This document shows, in pieces, positions 13,020 through 26,019 of a DNA stretch of 64,000 nucleotides. The translations under genes were made by a program, and so were the position numbers. The notes under the pieces were generated by a model. It searched no databases, was not told the DNA's origin, and saw nothing but the letters and a program-made list of their open reading frames with translations. The stretch covers positions 2,075,501 to 2,139,500 of the forward strand of contig CP099848.1 in the NCBI GenBank assembly GCA_030062745.1, given 5' to 3'. Each line of letters starts with the position of its first letter. Position 1 is the first letter of the stretch. Source of the stretch: Capitulum mitella. Taxonomy: Eukaryota > Arthropoda > Thecostraca > Pollicipedomorpha > Pollicipedidae.

Positions 13020-13430
13020 CAGTATTCCGAATCTGACTCCTGGCTTGCTGAATCGCTTCTGATTCTGACTCAATGCGATTTTCCAAAACCAAATTCATTC
13101 CGATTCCGACTTAAAGAAATGATCGATTGGATGTAATGATTGGATGGACGGATCAGATCAGAATCATTTTTGATTCCGACTCAACGTAGGTTTCCAAAAC
13201 AAAGTCGCCCCCGATTCCGATCCGAAAGTCAATGAATTGATTCCGGAGCTGATTCCATGAAAATCCATTGAACTGGATGACGCCATTGGAATCGGTTCCA
13301 ATTCCGATTCCGAACACAACTGTGCAATTCTTTTACTCTGATTCCGGCACTTATCATTGGAATCGGCTGCAATTCTGAATCCGGAAGGGAATTGATGCCT
13401 GGATCGATTCCGATTCCAATGAAATCTAAC
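13020..13430. repeat. imperfect GATTCC tandem repeat
   Basis: The motif GATTCCGATTCC/AATCGGTTCC recurs on both strands with irregular spacing through the segment. Confidence 0.75.
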
Positions 13431-15957
13431 TTAAGTCTAGCATCAACGCACAAGTTAGCGCTCGCCGAAAGAAATGTTATGCGAAAACTAGATATCACAA
13501 AGCCTAGACGTCAGCGAGCCTTCGAAACATTAGGTCAGAATATTCCTATGATATCCAGGTCCCGTTCTCACTTTATGGAAAGAGCAGCCCTGTACTAGTA
13601 AAACAGAGGAATGCCTAAAACAGCGGCCACTTAAACCATCGTCCTACGTGGGCGCCGTCAGAATGATGACGTGAACTGGGAAGACGTTTTCCTCACCTAC
13701 GAAATCGAGCACAACGTCTTTGAGTCATGGAAAAGTATTAAAAATTCCGAGTTCTCACGAACATTTGACCCACAGCTAAGTACTAGTGTATCTGGGTTCA
13801 TTGTCGTGGATATAAAATCGGTCAGACAGGTGGCAGGATATGGGTGAAATTTGAAGCACATATTTCCAGCATGTTTTCTTACAAAAAAAGAAAGTAATAA
13901 CAGCCATAACGACTAACACAACTAAACCAGTTCCAGTTTGCCTAACTATACCGACCAATTAATCGCCTTTTTTGCTAAAGCTGACTACGAGTCTGCCAGC
14001 GAGAAATCAAGACCAAAAATAACATCTGTAAGGTTTCAGTACGAGCTCATTGGTAAGCCAACATACTCTCGCAATACACCTTGCTAGCTTAATTGACAGG
14101 AAAAGTAACTGGTAAACAAGTGTAACCAACATTCACAAACAAAATCCTGGAAACGCTGCAAGCAATGTGAAATAAAACTGCCGCCAACCAGACTTGAAAC
14201 TTTTTTTGATTTGTGTTTCACATTTGACAAACCTAGCAGGAGGCAACATTCTTTCAGTCGATGAATAGAAAATCCATCATCAAAAAGAATCATTATGGGT
14301 ACCGTAATGCTTAAAACCTGAAAGCTTGCCGAAAAATTTGCGTACAATCAGAAACAATACACGGAAGGAGCAGTTCATTTCCAAATAACCTTACCCAGCT
14401 CAGCAAATGAAATAGTGCGTTCGATTCGATAGGATTATGTTGGTTTCGTCTTCCAGTCAACATATTTTTTCCTTTCTTCTTATTCATGTCCCTACAGCCC
14501 ATCGCGAGCAGTGATAACATCCCACCTGAGGTTTCCAAATCATACACCGTCCCCAATTTGGCCTGGCCCTGACAAAAAGAAGATTAAATAGGACTCACTT
14601 ACCCAAAGCATCATGCAGCGAGTCCATGTAGGGCCGAATCCCCCCCCCCCACGTAGAGCGGGAACTGACAAAATATTGCTGACGGTATATTTATTTTCAT
14701 ATTTGATGAAACCGGTGGCGGCAAATGAAAAAGATTACGCAGTGAAAGGATGCATGCCCTGACCAGTATGGAATGGACATTCCTGCTCATCTCTTTGGGT
14801 AGCAGCCATGGACTTCGCCACCGTGGGGTACGCAGGGTACCAGTACCCCACAGTGATTTGATTGCGGGGTACTGCCTATTACGAGTACCCCATAACAATC
14901 GTAACTCGTTAGGTGAAATACTGTGGTGAAGTCAACTGTTGGTTCTCAGATTTTTTGAGATGAAAATGGAAGTTTAATTATTTCAACGAAACTGGCCGGT
15001 GCGAGATGATTATCAGCCCAACTCCGCTAGAGATTTGAAATGCCGTGCATAGTGTAGCAAAATGTTATGACGTCATTTCGGCAGTAGTGGCCGTTTACTC
15101 TCATGAGTGATATCATGGAAATCTGACTGTTGCTCGGAGGAGGAGGCAAATTCCGAAATTTGCAAGACCATGTAATGGAGAGCGAAGAAGGTGGTTTGTT
15201 TTGTTATGTAAAACACCACGTTTCGTCTTGGATGACTGCCAGTTTTACTGCCATTTCGGCCAGATAAGCGTTTTTATTGTAGTGGTCGTAAATCGTCAAA
15301 TGAAGTTACCCAAATCAGAGAGAAACCCAGTTTTTTTGGGCGCAGAGCTCCTTTCAAGAGCTCATCATCTGGGCTCCGTCCCTGGTAGTACCCAATAGCC
15401 AAAAATCCGTGGTGACGCCCATGGCAGCAGGGTTTTGTTAGAGAGCAGTTTACACACAGTTACTGTCCATGTGATACTCCAAGAAGCACTGGTCTTTATT
15501 ATTTTGAAGCCTTTACCGTAAAGTATTCCCAGAAACAGAAGACCTCAAAGCTGAATTTTCCATTCGCAGTCCATGACCAGCGCAAATCCAAACTTGTCCA
15601 AATACGAAGCATCGATGTTATTGGAAAACGTAATCGATGCAGCGAAGTTTGGTCTGGTCGTCCACGACTTAGTCATCATTTCGATTATTAATCTAGCTGT
15701 CCTATAACATCGTCTCGTATGTCATAGAGACCAACGATCCAGCAAAGTTGTCAGATTGATGTAGCGCGTCATCGGCGCCTCCGACGAAATTTCGGACCGC
15801 GAACGGCGGGAAATTTCGCCTCGCTGGATGTACTAAAACCGACGACATTCGGATCGCCACGAAAGTCGCTTGTCATCGCCTTTTTCCGGGACGGCTCAAA
15901 ATCACAGCAGCGCCCGAGAAGGGATCTTCGAGAGGTACAATAGCGACGGGATGAGGC
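13431..15957. other. no gene seen
   Basis: Short ORFs only. At 14815-14895 a GGGGTAC / GTACCCC motif is repeated in both orientations. Confidence 0.45.
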
Positions 15958-16276
15958 ATGTGCCCGTTCAGCAGAGGCAGGGCCATCGGCGGCGACCATT
16001 ACGGCCGCGACCGGCCGACGGCGCGCCAACTGCTGACGCCGCCGGCGGACGTCTCCGATTGGTCGGATCCGGCGGGAAGACGGCCCCTGGCGCCAGCGTG
16101 GCGGGAGCCGGGACCGACTCGATAATCCCGACCCCTGCCTCCTCCGCGCAAGAAGGTCCTACAGGCGGCCAAAGAAAATGTCCGGACCGTCGCCGGCCGG
16201 GCCGGCGGCGGCGCCGGGGCGCCCGTGTCGGACTACAGAAGACTGCTGGTCCGAGCGCTGTAAGAGCAGAGGGTTG
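15958..16276 (+). other. GC-rich coding-like exon(s) with an in-frame stop
   Basis: One plus frame from ATG 15958 reads through DHYGRDRPTARQLLTPPADV and PAWREPGPTR to a TAA near 16122, then resumes PLPPPRKKVLQAAKENVRTV ... VSDYRRLLVRAL and ends at TAA 16274-16276. The GC-rich composition matches the proven exons of this window. It could be two exons, or one exon with an assembly or real stop. A polypyrimidine-AG (CTGCCTCCTCCGCGCAAG) lies just before KVLQAAKENV. Protein not recognised. Confidence 0.4.
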
Positions 16277-18055
16277 AGGTAGGAATGTGCTTACTTTGAG
16301 AGTATTCTTACCATGTTTATTTCAGTTAAAGCGAAAGCCTGGTTGGAGGTCACGTGACGCCTCTTCCTTCATGAAAGTATCTGCAATTTTCTTCCAGCGG
16401 TTAAGCGACTGTAGGACCTACAGACATCGAGACCCGAACGTATTTGGAAAAAATGGACATGGGGACCTGCGTATCGAGATGAGTACATTTAATTAAGATG
16501 GGGTGTTCTCGTCAAGATGTGACCTGTGCCTCTTAGTCTTTTCTCGTGAGAGCTATTTTGGTGAATGAAGTCTTTTGTGTATAAAACACAAGCATACCGT
16601 AGATTATATGTATATTCCTGTTCGAGATGTTCTCAGACACCAGTGTAATAGCATTTCAAAAGCTGGTAGGCCAGAGGCACTTTCCATTACTTTCTTTCAG
16701 TGCAGCACCAAAGCACGAATGGTAAAACTATTCAGTTTGTGGGGCCGGTGCCAAATTGGTAGACCTTTGCTTTGCCTACCCTATGAACAGGCAAGGCAAG
16801 CAGGGGCGTATTTAACCCGTCCCCGACTGGGGGGAAGTCGACTGCCCCCCCCCCTGAGGTTTTTCTGGGATTGCGAGAGAACCAACAAACACAGAGTCAC
16901 GAAACTTTGTGTACCTTTTGCTTCACCAGTTTTACATCTCGTGTCAAAATTTTGACCTCAGGTCACGCCAGGCGCCTGACCTAGGTCAGGTCAAACAGAC
17001 CTATGTTAAAAAAAGCTTAGCGCCCTCTAACTTTTTCGCAAAACAAGATATCTCAATAATACTTTCAGGGATTAGTGATTGTCATAGATGCAACAAATCT
17101 GCTATCTCAGATTTTTCGGAATTTTCCTGGTCATTGACCTAAGTTCAAGCCCATTTTTAAGACATATCGCCGTTTTTTTCGGAAATTGACGGAATATTCC
17201 ATAACATTTTTAGTGCGGGGTGAAGCAGACATCTAGTTACCGTCATTGGGCAAAGTATGAATGACTTCCAGCCATTGGCCTGAGGTCAGGTCACGAATAA
17301 CTGCAGTGGGCCAAAATGTACCACAGTCAAAATCGACGATGAATTACTGAGAATGGGTAGAAAATGGCAGAACTAGCTTGCACAGACGTAATTAATACCA
17401 GAAAACTCAAAAAGTTTGAAAAAGTAGCATATTTTGGAAATAAGCAGGCTCTCGCGAAGAAAGCTCCTCCAACTTTGTAGATTGGTAACTAATGAATTTT
17501 TCCAAAATTTAAACATGAGAAACCATCACAAGAACCACAAAGATCAATAAAATTGAGATAGATCGTCTTTTTTGCGAAAATAAAGGAACGCCAAAACTAG
17601 TTCCCGTCAATTTGGTATCGCATACGGCAGCGGCGCACACTGACAGCTGGTGGGAGAATTACCGTGTCTTTAACTCAACGTTTCGGCGTATATATTGAAC
17701 AAATCTGGGGAAATTAGGTGTGTTTCGGCATCCGCGGACTTTTACTTGTGAGCTGGTGCCTTTACCTCTGCGTTATTAGTCACAGCCCTTGAGATTCAGG
17801 CCATTTCTCGGTCTTATGCAGTCGGCTATGAGAAAACATATATAGGGCGTAAATTGCTTACATATTATCTAAAACTAAAAATGAGACCAGTTTCGAGATC
17901 TACTCGTCACAGACTTTCCAACGGTATGCTTATTTTTATCGTGCAACCAACCGTTCGTGAGTTAGAGGGGGAGCAGTCAACTGCCCCCCCCCCAGTCGCC
18001 CATGTTCGAGACGGACCGACGGTCGTGCGCGGGTTAAGGGAGATGTCATCAGGTT
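16277..18055. other. no gene seen; AGGTCA-rich repeat DNA
   Basis: Multiple GACCTCA/AGGTCA words at 16957-17005 and 17120-17295, including TGACCTAGGTCA, within otherwise AT-rich sequence. Confidence 0.45.
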
Positions 18056-18059
18056 TTGG

Positions 18060-19085
18060 CATTCCCCTTGGATGCCGAAGGCGCCCCTCTCGTTTACTGG
18101 CCAATAGGGCGCCGAAGGCTTCCTGTTAGCCTGAAATTATGCTCTCGAGGCCTCGAAGGCGACTCATGAGGTCTGAAAGTGTCCTAAGGATGGGAAAGCA
18201 ATCGACAACTCAGCTGAAATTGTTGGCAATGAAGACCCGAGGGCGCCCCAAATCCCGGAGAGCTCCCCCCCCCCCGAGAGCTGAAGGGGCGCCCTTGTGG
18301 TCTGAAAACAACAATAAAACTGTGACGTCGAGACGATGTATATAACAGTCCGATGGCCAAAAGGGTGCCCTGAATAATAACTGAACGTCCCAAACCTTGA
18401 GAGGGCGCCCCCTGAGGGCTGAAAAAGTGCCCCTGTGGTCTGAAAATATGTCCCGCGGTCTAGAAGGACTCCTGAAGAAACGAAGAGCGTCCCAAGCCTC
18501 AGACTGGAAGGGTGTCTCCGAAGGCTCAATCGAGTGCCCATGTGTTCTATGTCCCGAGGGCTGGGGGTACACCCTTCATCGTAAAATGGCGCCTAGACCA
18601 GTGGACGGGGATCCTCCGGGATTTCAAGGGCGCCCTGGGGGCTCCAAAGGGCGCCCCTGAGGTTTGGCGATATGCGCCGAGGGCAAGAAGACGCTCTAAA
18701 GAGCGAAAGAGCGCCTCAAACCCTGGAGGGTGCCCCGATGGCTCAAAGGATGCCGCTGACATTTAAAATATGTCCCTGGTCTACAATGGTGCTCTAAAAA
18801 TTAAAGGGTGCCCCAAATCCTGAAGGAGCCCCCGAGAGCTCAAAGGTTGCTGCTGTGGTTTGAAAATAAGTCCCGAGGTGTAGAAGAACGCCATAAGGAA
18901 TACAACTGTTCCTCAAACCATGGAGGGGCGCCCCTGAGGACCCAAGGACGTCCCTGTGGTCTGAAAATATGTTTGGAAGGCTAGAAGGACGCCCAAAAGA
19001 GTATGGGCGCCCCAGAGCCTACAGGGGTACCCCCGATGCCTCAAAGAGCGCCCCTGACATATAAAAACACTTCCCGGGGGTCAGT
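18060..19085. repeat. diverged GC-rich satellite built on GGGCGCCC
   Basis: About 1 kb of variants of GGGCGCCCC..GAGG alternating with GTGGTCTGAAAATATGTCC and TCTAGAAGGAC. The GTGGTCTGAAAAT phrase occurs near 18297, 18438, 18853 and 18957, so the higher-order unit is roughly 100-140 bp. Confidence 0.8.
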
Positions 19086-19574
19086 TTTTTATGGCCCCGC
19101 AATTCAGATGAGGGAACACACCGATCTTCGTATCCATGGGCACAGTGGCCTGCAGAGCAGGTAAGTACATTGGTTGATGGCTCAGTCAACTCCGGGGAAT
19201 CGGGAATAATTTAGGCATGATTTATGTGATTTTCGTATGTAAAGGCGTTTGCTCAAAATGGTTCCGACCATAACTACTTTATAATTCGCCCTACTCGCAT
19301 GCTTTTACGAGCCAAGTTGTTGAAAACATCAACAAAACAGCTCATGTAAGGTGTCAACGTCTTGAAACTTGGGAACCTACACAAGTGATAAGATCTCCCA
19401 TGTTCCACGTATTTCATCCGGAGAGCAGTGACTTTCGTTGTTTACATCAAGCAAGTGATATTTAAGGTGTCCTTTGTGGTGTTCTTCGCAATATAAAGTT
19501 CTTGATTTCAATAGCACGCTTATCAGCCTGATTGTAATCGTTATCTGGACAGGACTGTGAACATCAGCGCAGCC

Positions 19575-19850
19575 GGGAGGGGGCGCGCCCCCTAAGGCCC
19601 GCATTTTTTCTTATGGGCGGGGGCCCGCCCACTCCCAAAGGCCTGCATTTTTCTTGTTTAATAGCACGGACGAAGCGAGAGAGGTGTTTTGCCGTACTCC
19701 ATTTACGGAAATGCGTACCGGTGATCAATTGGAGTCTTCTCAGTGAAACCTATTGCACGTCTTCTTCCCAGCTGGCGGTTTTTGTATGATTTCGGTTCTC
19801 AATGAGCTTCGTCCCCCTCGCTTAAGCCAATCCTGGCTGTTCCCCTCATT
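19575..19850. mobile_element. family B MITE, diverged copy
   Basis: TAAGGCCCGCATTTTTTC at the left and CGTCCCCCTCGCTTAAGCCA plus ATCCTGGCTG at the right match the other family B copies. A middle segment (ATAGCACGGACG, GGTGATCA) is shared with the copy at 43.56 kb. Confidence 0.55.
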
Positions 19851-20548
19851 GTTAATCGTTACAGTGGGAGTGGAAAGGTCATCGTGTTTTCTTCGATATT
19901 TCGAGTGGCCTCCGATACATGAGAAAATAACGTTTTAATGGAATGTTCCACCTGAACACATGTTCTGAAATGCAATAACGCGTGGGCGGTTAGTATTAGG
20001 ATAAAAGTTCAGTGCGGCAATTTCCAGTAATAAACGCAGTATTTATACGGCTCACGACTAGAAAAACCGGACGTTGTGATTCGTTTGACATCTCATAATA
20101 TCAGTCGACATGACTGACTCAACAAAAACGCGTGTTCAAAAGTTTGTCACGGGCTTCGTAAGAGAAAATCCGTTACCGAAACGATGTGTTGGTCATTTCC
20201 CATCAACTGGGATAACCTGGCCAAATTTATACAGCATCAGTAATAATATGGGGATCAGATGAGATATTAATTATGCAAAACAGGGCAGAACAAGCAGACA
20301 GAACAGTAAGATGGAGCTGAGAAGAGGCGACGTCTAGTTCAGGGTGCAATCAACAAAACTGGTGTGTCCCGATGTTTACTAGCTCTAAGATTTTTCATCA
20401 TAAAGAATTACATTCCAGAACTATGCAAATAAATCATTTAAGTGAAAAAAAGAACAGACACCCAGCTTAAGACACCAAAAGTAACACTCAAATACAAAAG
20501 TCTGGGATTCATCAAATTCCCTTTAGAGCTTCCCAACAACATCGGCGT

Positions 20549-21482
20549 CTTCTAGGAATCCTCGGTGGGCCCCCTGCTTTTCTGCGTGTTCACGAACGAC
20601 CTCAGCTTGTTCGCGGCGGACGCAGTGGTGGTCCAGTTTGCGGATGATGCTCAGCTTTTGGTCAGTGATCTTAAATATTGACTAAAAAACGCCATCGCTC
20701 GATGGAAGCGCGTCCTGGCCTCACTTAACTTTTGGTTCGGATGCAACGGCTTAAAGGTCAATGCCGACAAAACCCAGCTGAGGCTGCTCGGAAGTGTCCA
20801 AACTGTCCGACGCATCCCCATCTTCACAGTGAAATCTTGTGATCACCATCTCATCCCTATTTGGAAGCCAAAAACCTCGGATTTCTCTTTGAACGCACTT
20901 TCAGCTGGAATTCTCATGTTTCTCTTGTTACCAGACGCTGTTTCGGAATTTTGGCCGGTTTATCACATCTAAAGTACCGCCTGCTCACCGGCATCATCAC
21001 GACGCTGGTGAACGCCTTGGTTCTGTTACAGGTCCGATAATTGCAACTCTGTCCACGGCAATGATAACAATAATGTGTCTTCGGCTTAAAGAAAATATTA
21101 ATTTACGCATATGAAGTTATTTTCGGCCGCAAAAATTGATTATATGTCGGACCTGCTTCAGAAGCTCCGATGACTGTCTGCTGACGGTCCGGTGAGAGTG
21201 CATACCCTCATTCTGTTATATAAAGTCCGCCTACAGAGCGAACCTGAGGACCTTGCCAATCAGTTCTGCACAGTATCTGAGATGCGTCAGAAGATCACCA
21301 GGCAGACTGTGATCTATATGTCTCGCGTTCCCGCGCCGAGATGGGAAAGCGCCGTTTTTGCATGCGAGCTGCTCTCCAAAACAACGTCCTGCCACCTGGC
21401 TTCCATGGTCGGCCTGTGCCTCCTTAAAACTGCGCACTGCAACGTCACTTCATGTGTGCCAGCCATCAGTGACAAAACCTGA
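20549..21482 (+). pseudogene. dead non-LTR retrotransposon reverse transcriptase
   Basis: A frame reads GPLLFCVFTNDL, then VVVQFADDAQLL, the (Y/F)xDD catalytic motif of reverse transcriptase, stops at TGA near 20681, and resumes with GLKVNADKTQLRLLGS, the following RT motif. After further breaks, 21192-21482 reads LLYKVRLQSEPEDLANQF ... TRQTVIYMSRVP, the usual C-terminal region of Jockey/CR1-like elements. The 5' part is missing. Not functional. Confidence 0.8.
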
Positions 21483-21589
21483 CAGTCTTCTAGTCATGTA
21501 CCGTTTTATGCGGGAGTTTTTCTTAACGTCGCCGTCCTCTGACCCCTGCGCTCTCTTATCACCTGGACTATGGGTTGTAATATATATGC

Positions 21590-21648
<59 letters not shown>

Positions 21649-21649
21649 A
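21590..21649. repeat. (AT)n(GT)n microsatellite
   Basis: Uninterrupted AT units pass into GT units. Confidence 0.95.
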
Positions 21650-22821
21650 TAATAGCCTCTATGTATAATAGCCACCAACGTTTTGTGGATTACCCAAATA
21701 TAGGCCCATGTTTATGTCTACATCTATGCCTATGTCTATGTCGGTACAAGAAGGCCCAAACACACTTGCGCCGACCGCCTCGAAAAATCGTAAGGGCGGT
21801 TGAGGGCATGGACGTTATAGTGGCCGGTGAGAGCTATTTTCACTCATCATGGAAGTGATATGTTATGCAACAGGAGCTGCTACCTCGGGCCGGGGGGAGA
21901 CGACCCAAGTGAGGAACAATGTCGCCCCTCCGGCAAGTTTCCCTGGAAGTTGCTGATGTGGCTATGAGAGGAGCAACACAACCCGTCATGTGGTCTAGTC
22001 AGGCCAATTCGTGCCGCACCACCTATTAAAATAAGTGTCGCCGGCAGGTATCACTATCTTTTATACCTCAACACTATCCCGATGGTAGCTGTATCTTCTG
22101 GTTGGGTTTGCCTGCCGCTCACTACGCCCGAGGCATGTTAAGCTTGCTGGAGGACGCTAACGTGCCTGTTGTAGACCGGGCAGATCCGATGCGGCTCTCT
22201 TGCGACCCACTGGGGATTTCTGAGGTGTTATCAAGCACAAAATATGGCATAAAATAAGCACAGTAAGGCCAGTCGGCGAGCGAGCGCGGGCTACACAGCG
22301 TTTCGTTGGAGCAAACTGTTCCTCTGAGGGTATGTCATACATGTTGCGTGTTATTCGGATACCAAGTTTGGTGGCTCGAGTGTAGAAGAAACGAAATTAT
22401 GGAGGTTTTATTTTTGTTCAAAAAGTAGCCGCCCACCCGTCAGTAAGTTGTAGCCTAAAGTCTTCGGAGCTTATCTGCAGTGACACTTCGTCCTAAAACT
22501 CTACACCTACGGAGGTTGGAAGCGATTTCTCACAGTTTTCCCATGTATCCTATTGGGCTGTGTCCTATTTACAGCTGTTGCGTGACGTCACGAGCGGTGG
22601 CAGGCCGATAAACGTGAGAACTGAAATTGTTATGAGTGATTTTCTTTAAGACCAACAAAGGTAATTAATAAGATGGCCAGGATAAAACATTCCCTTTCGG
22701 CGGCAAAATAATAGGTAGAAAATGAGAGGAAAGAGGAGAAAAACAAAAAGCATCCCGAAATTCGAAGGGGCCTCCAACTCTCAAAGGAGCGTTCACTGGC
22801 CAATCACCCTTAGCTCGAACG

Positions 22822-22845
22822 CACACACACACACACACACACACA
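22822..22845. repeat. (AC)n microsatellite
   Basis: About 12 AC units. Confidence 0.95.
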
Positions 22846-23648
22846 ACCAGATCCACCCCTAGCAGTTACGTCACCAACTTCATCATTAAATTTACGCCGT
22901 AATCCTCACATCAGAAGCACCATAAGAATACTGCATGTATACACAAAACGCCACAGACCATTTTAGTGGCGAAACTTTGATTACTTGCACAGATTTTAAT
23001 GAAACTACGCTTTGGTAGTTTTGTTGTTGGTTAGCTATATATAAATAGATATATATATAGAGTTATATAAAGAATATAATATAATATTATATATATAATA
23101 TAATATAATAAATAAATAATATAATATATATATATATATATGATATGATATTTATATAATAAATATATATAAATAGAGTTGGCTTCTATTTCGCCATTTG
23201 GGTAATTTTTGCCTACGGGATATAGGAGTTATAAGAGCTGAAAAATGAAAGAAAGGACAACGTAATAACTTTCATTGCACACTTACCTTCAAAATGTGGG
23301 TAAAGTTTGCCCTAAAAACCTTTCTTCGCCCTGGTTAACACCAAGACCGTTAAAACCAAGAAAATTCTTGCCAGTACCGTTTTGCACAGCAGGATATGTT
23401 TTGTGCATGGGTGGGTACATATTGCCAAGAATGACTGATCCCTGTTTCGATTGTCCTCTCCGGGAGAGATACCGTGAAATAGGTCTTACTATGGTACAAT
23501 AAATAGTTTTGAATGTGAATTGTGACTTTCATTCACAAGGCAAATATAAAGGCAATTGGTACCTTGCTCATAGACAGTTCATATCTGGAAGTACCGTGTA
23601 GATCTACTGTTGGCCACAACTGGATAACAAAGAAGTCCTTTGGACCAA

Positions 23649-24093
23649 GGGCGTCGATTTCTGTAAATGGATGAGGAGGGAAGGGGAGCCGAGGGCCCGA
23701 TCAGGGACGCAGCTCAAGGGGGGGGGGGCCATGGCCCCCCTGAGCCAAGCGGCCTACATTAGATATATAGCGATTTCGCACGAATACGGAATAGGGATCA
23801 TGTATATGTTGAAAAAAACAAACATTATATGCATTCCCGTGGGTTAAAAATGAGTCCAGTTAAGTAAAATTCCTGCTTTTTCCTATAAACTTCGTCATAT
23901 GCCAGTCGTATATGACCAAATTTGATATTTGCCCCCCCCCTGGAAAATCTTGGCTACGTGCCTGGGCCCGACAGCATAAGTTCTCCCCAAATGTGGGTTT
24001 GTCAACGAATTTAGCCCACTTTTTTTGGCCAACGGAAAGTTATAAGCTTTTTGTGACTATTTTGTCAAATAAAAACTATATATATTTCCATGC

Positions 24094-24149
<56 letters not shown>

Positions 24150-24345
24150 ATACATACAAAGATAGGAAGATTCATCACTTTATGCTTTATTCTATACCTT
24201 TACCCATTTCTTATCTATTGCGGCCGTTCCTTTCGTTATTATTGCCCACTTACCTTTAAAACCTACAGAAAATATGAGGGGGGGGGGCAAACCGGCTTGG
24301 GAGGAGGGCAAACCAACATTGGAGGGGGCAGGGCCCTCATAAAAG
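23649..24345. mobile_element. hAT-like MITE, family D copy 1, interrupted
   Basis: Left end GGGCGTCGATTTCTGTAAATG matches the copy at 58545. The body resumes after a nested family A element with ATGTGGGTTT, TTTAGCCCACTTTTTTTGGC, TGCGGCCGTTC and ACAGAAAATAT. An (AT)n tract has expanded at 24094-24150. The right terminal repeat is lost. Confidence 0.65.
23701..23963. mobile_element. family A MITE copy 2, nested in family D
   Basis: Starts TCAGGGACGCAGC and ends GGCTACGTGCCT. Flanked by GGGCCCGA at 23693-23700 and 23964-23971, a perfect 8-bp duplication. Confidence 0.88.
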
Positions 24346-25539
24346 AATACAATGAGACATTCCTGTTTTGGACGCTTTTTTCCTCTAGCGCTCCACATAT
24401 TTCCACTGAAGACGTGCCGGGGTAAAATGGGGCGTGTTTCCTATCGAAGACGTCACTGGGTACTTTTACAAGGCACAGACCGAACTTCCGCATGCTTGTA
24501 ATTTTGCCGTGTTTGTTTTTAGGACGACGTCAGTATGCTGTGCCATAGGAATATTTACGATTACACCCATGTAAGTACCATTCAAAGTAATTTTTGACGG
24601 CATTCATTCACGGTCCGTATCACTCGTTGGTAAGCTAATTCGCCTTTTAATGTGCACGCACTTACCCAACACCGCACTACTGACATCGTCAACTTCTGCC
24701 AAAGCTGCTCGTCTGAATGGCGACTCCGAACGGAACGTCTCGCCAGTGCGGCAGCCCGCTCCCACAGTCGCCAGCTGCGCCCACAGCTTACTGTCTCGGC
24801 ACCGAACATGTCACCAGCAGAGTTGGGGCATGGTGGTCGCAAACTTCTGTAAATGTTCAGTTTCGTTGGATGGCGATGGACATCCAGATTTCGAACACTG
24901 AAAAATGATCATCTGAGTTACTCTAGTCGTGGTGCGGTTACCTGGCATGTGAAGTGAATAAGGTGCATGAGAAGTGAAGTACAGTAGAGCTGTGATTCTC
25001 ATGACATTTATCTAATTGTTAAGGAATGCATGACATGAACCATACGTCGTGAGCAGCCTGTAAATAGCTCCATGATGGAATAGAAACAATGAACTTCTTG
25101 CTACTGTTGTGTGCTTTAAAACATACTTTATATTGCTTTTCACGGAAGCCTTCTTTGATTTAAAGTCAAGGGCTCCCTGCGAGATAAACAGCCCAATGAA
25201 AGCCCATCGCAAAAAATCGGATGGCTATTTAAATATCACGTCATGACATGAAAGAAAAACAGTTATATTAGGCCCGCAGAGCAACGTGCGAGTATCGTCG
25301 CGAAAAAACCTTACCGAAAATCACTTGGAAAACTTCTGACGCGACTGCATTACAGAAAGTTGGAAATTGTGCCGGATTTAATAACTATAGTTATTAAGTT
25401 CGGCAAAGTGTTCAGCTTTCTGCCGTATAGCTGCGTCAGGGATTTCCAAGCGATTTACGATAATTAATACGATTTACGACTGAAATTTAACATAAAAGCA
25501 ACTCTTTATCGATTTCAGTGGTTCCAAGTCGTGCTAGCG

Positions 25540-25870
25540 GTTAAAACCTAGCCTAAACGCTGAAGACATTTCATACATTTCCCTGGATACCCAGGCTATT
25601 GACGAGGGAAGCGTACTTCAGAAGTTATCTTTGTATTACATTCAAGAAGGTTCAAGGCTAACCTAAGCGTTGAGGACGTTTGACACATTTCCTTGGATAC
25701 CAAGACTGTTGATCAAGGAAGCGTTAATGAGGCGCTGTCTCTGAACTCGAGGAGGCAGAATTACCATCCAAGAAGGTTCCAACCTAGCTTGAGCGCTGAA
25801 AACGCTCCTTACAGTTTCTTGGATACCAGTGCTGTTCATCAGGTAAGCGCAATTCAGGAGTTATATATGA
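25540..25870. repeat. three-copy tandem repeat of about 110-125 bp
   Basis: Each copy holds AACCTAGC/GGCTAACC..GCTGA.GAC, TTTCCTTGGATACCA and TGTTGATCAAGGAAGCG variants. The GGATACC words lie at about 25585, 25696 and 25821. Confidence 0.75.
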
Positions 25871-26019
25871 ATTACATCAAGGGAACAATGTCCATAGATT
25901 CTATAACTGTATTCTCTCGCCTCACTCACTCACTCCGTCTCGGCTACTAAAGGTATGCATGGCATCAAGCAGACGTCGTGAGCAAGTTGTCGGTGGTCCC
26001 ATGATGCATGACTGGTCAG

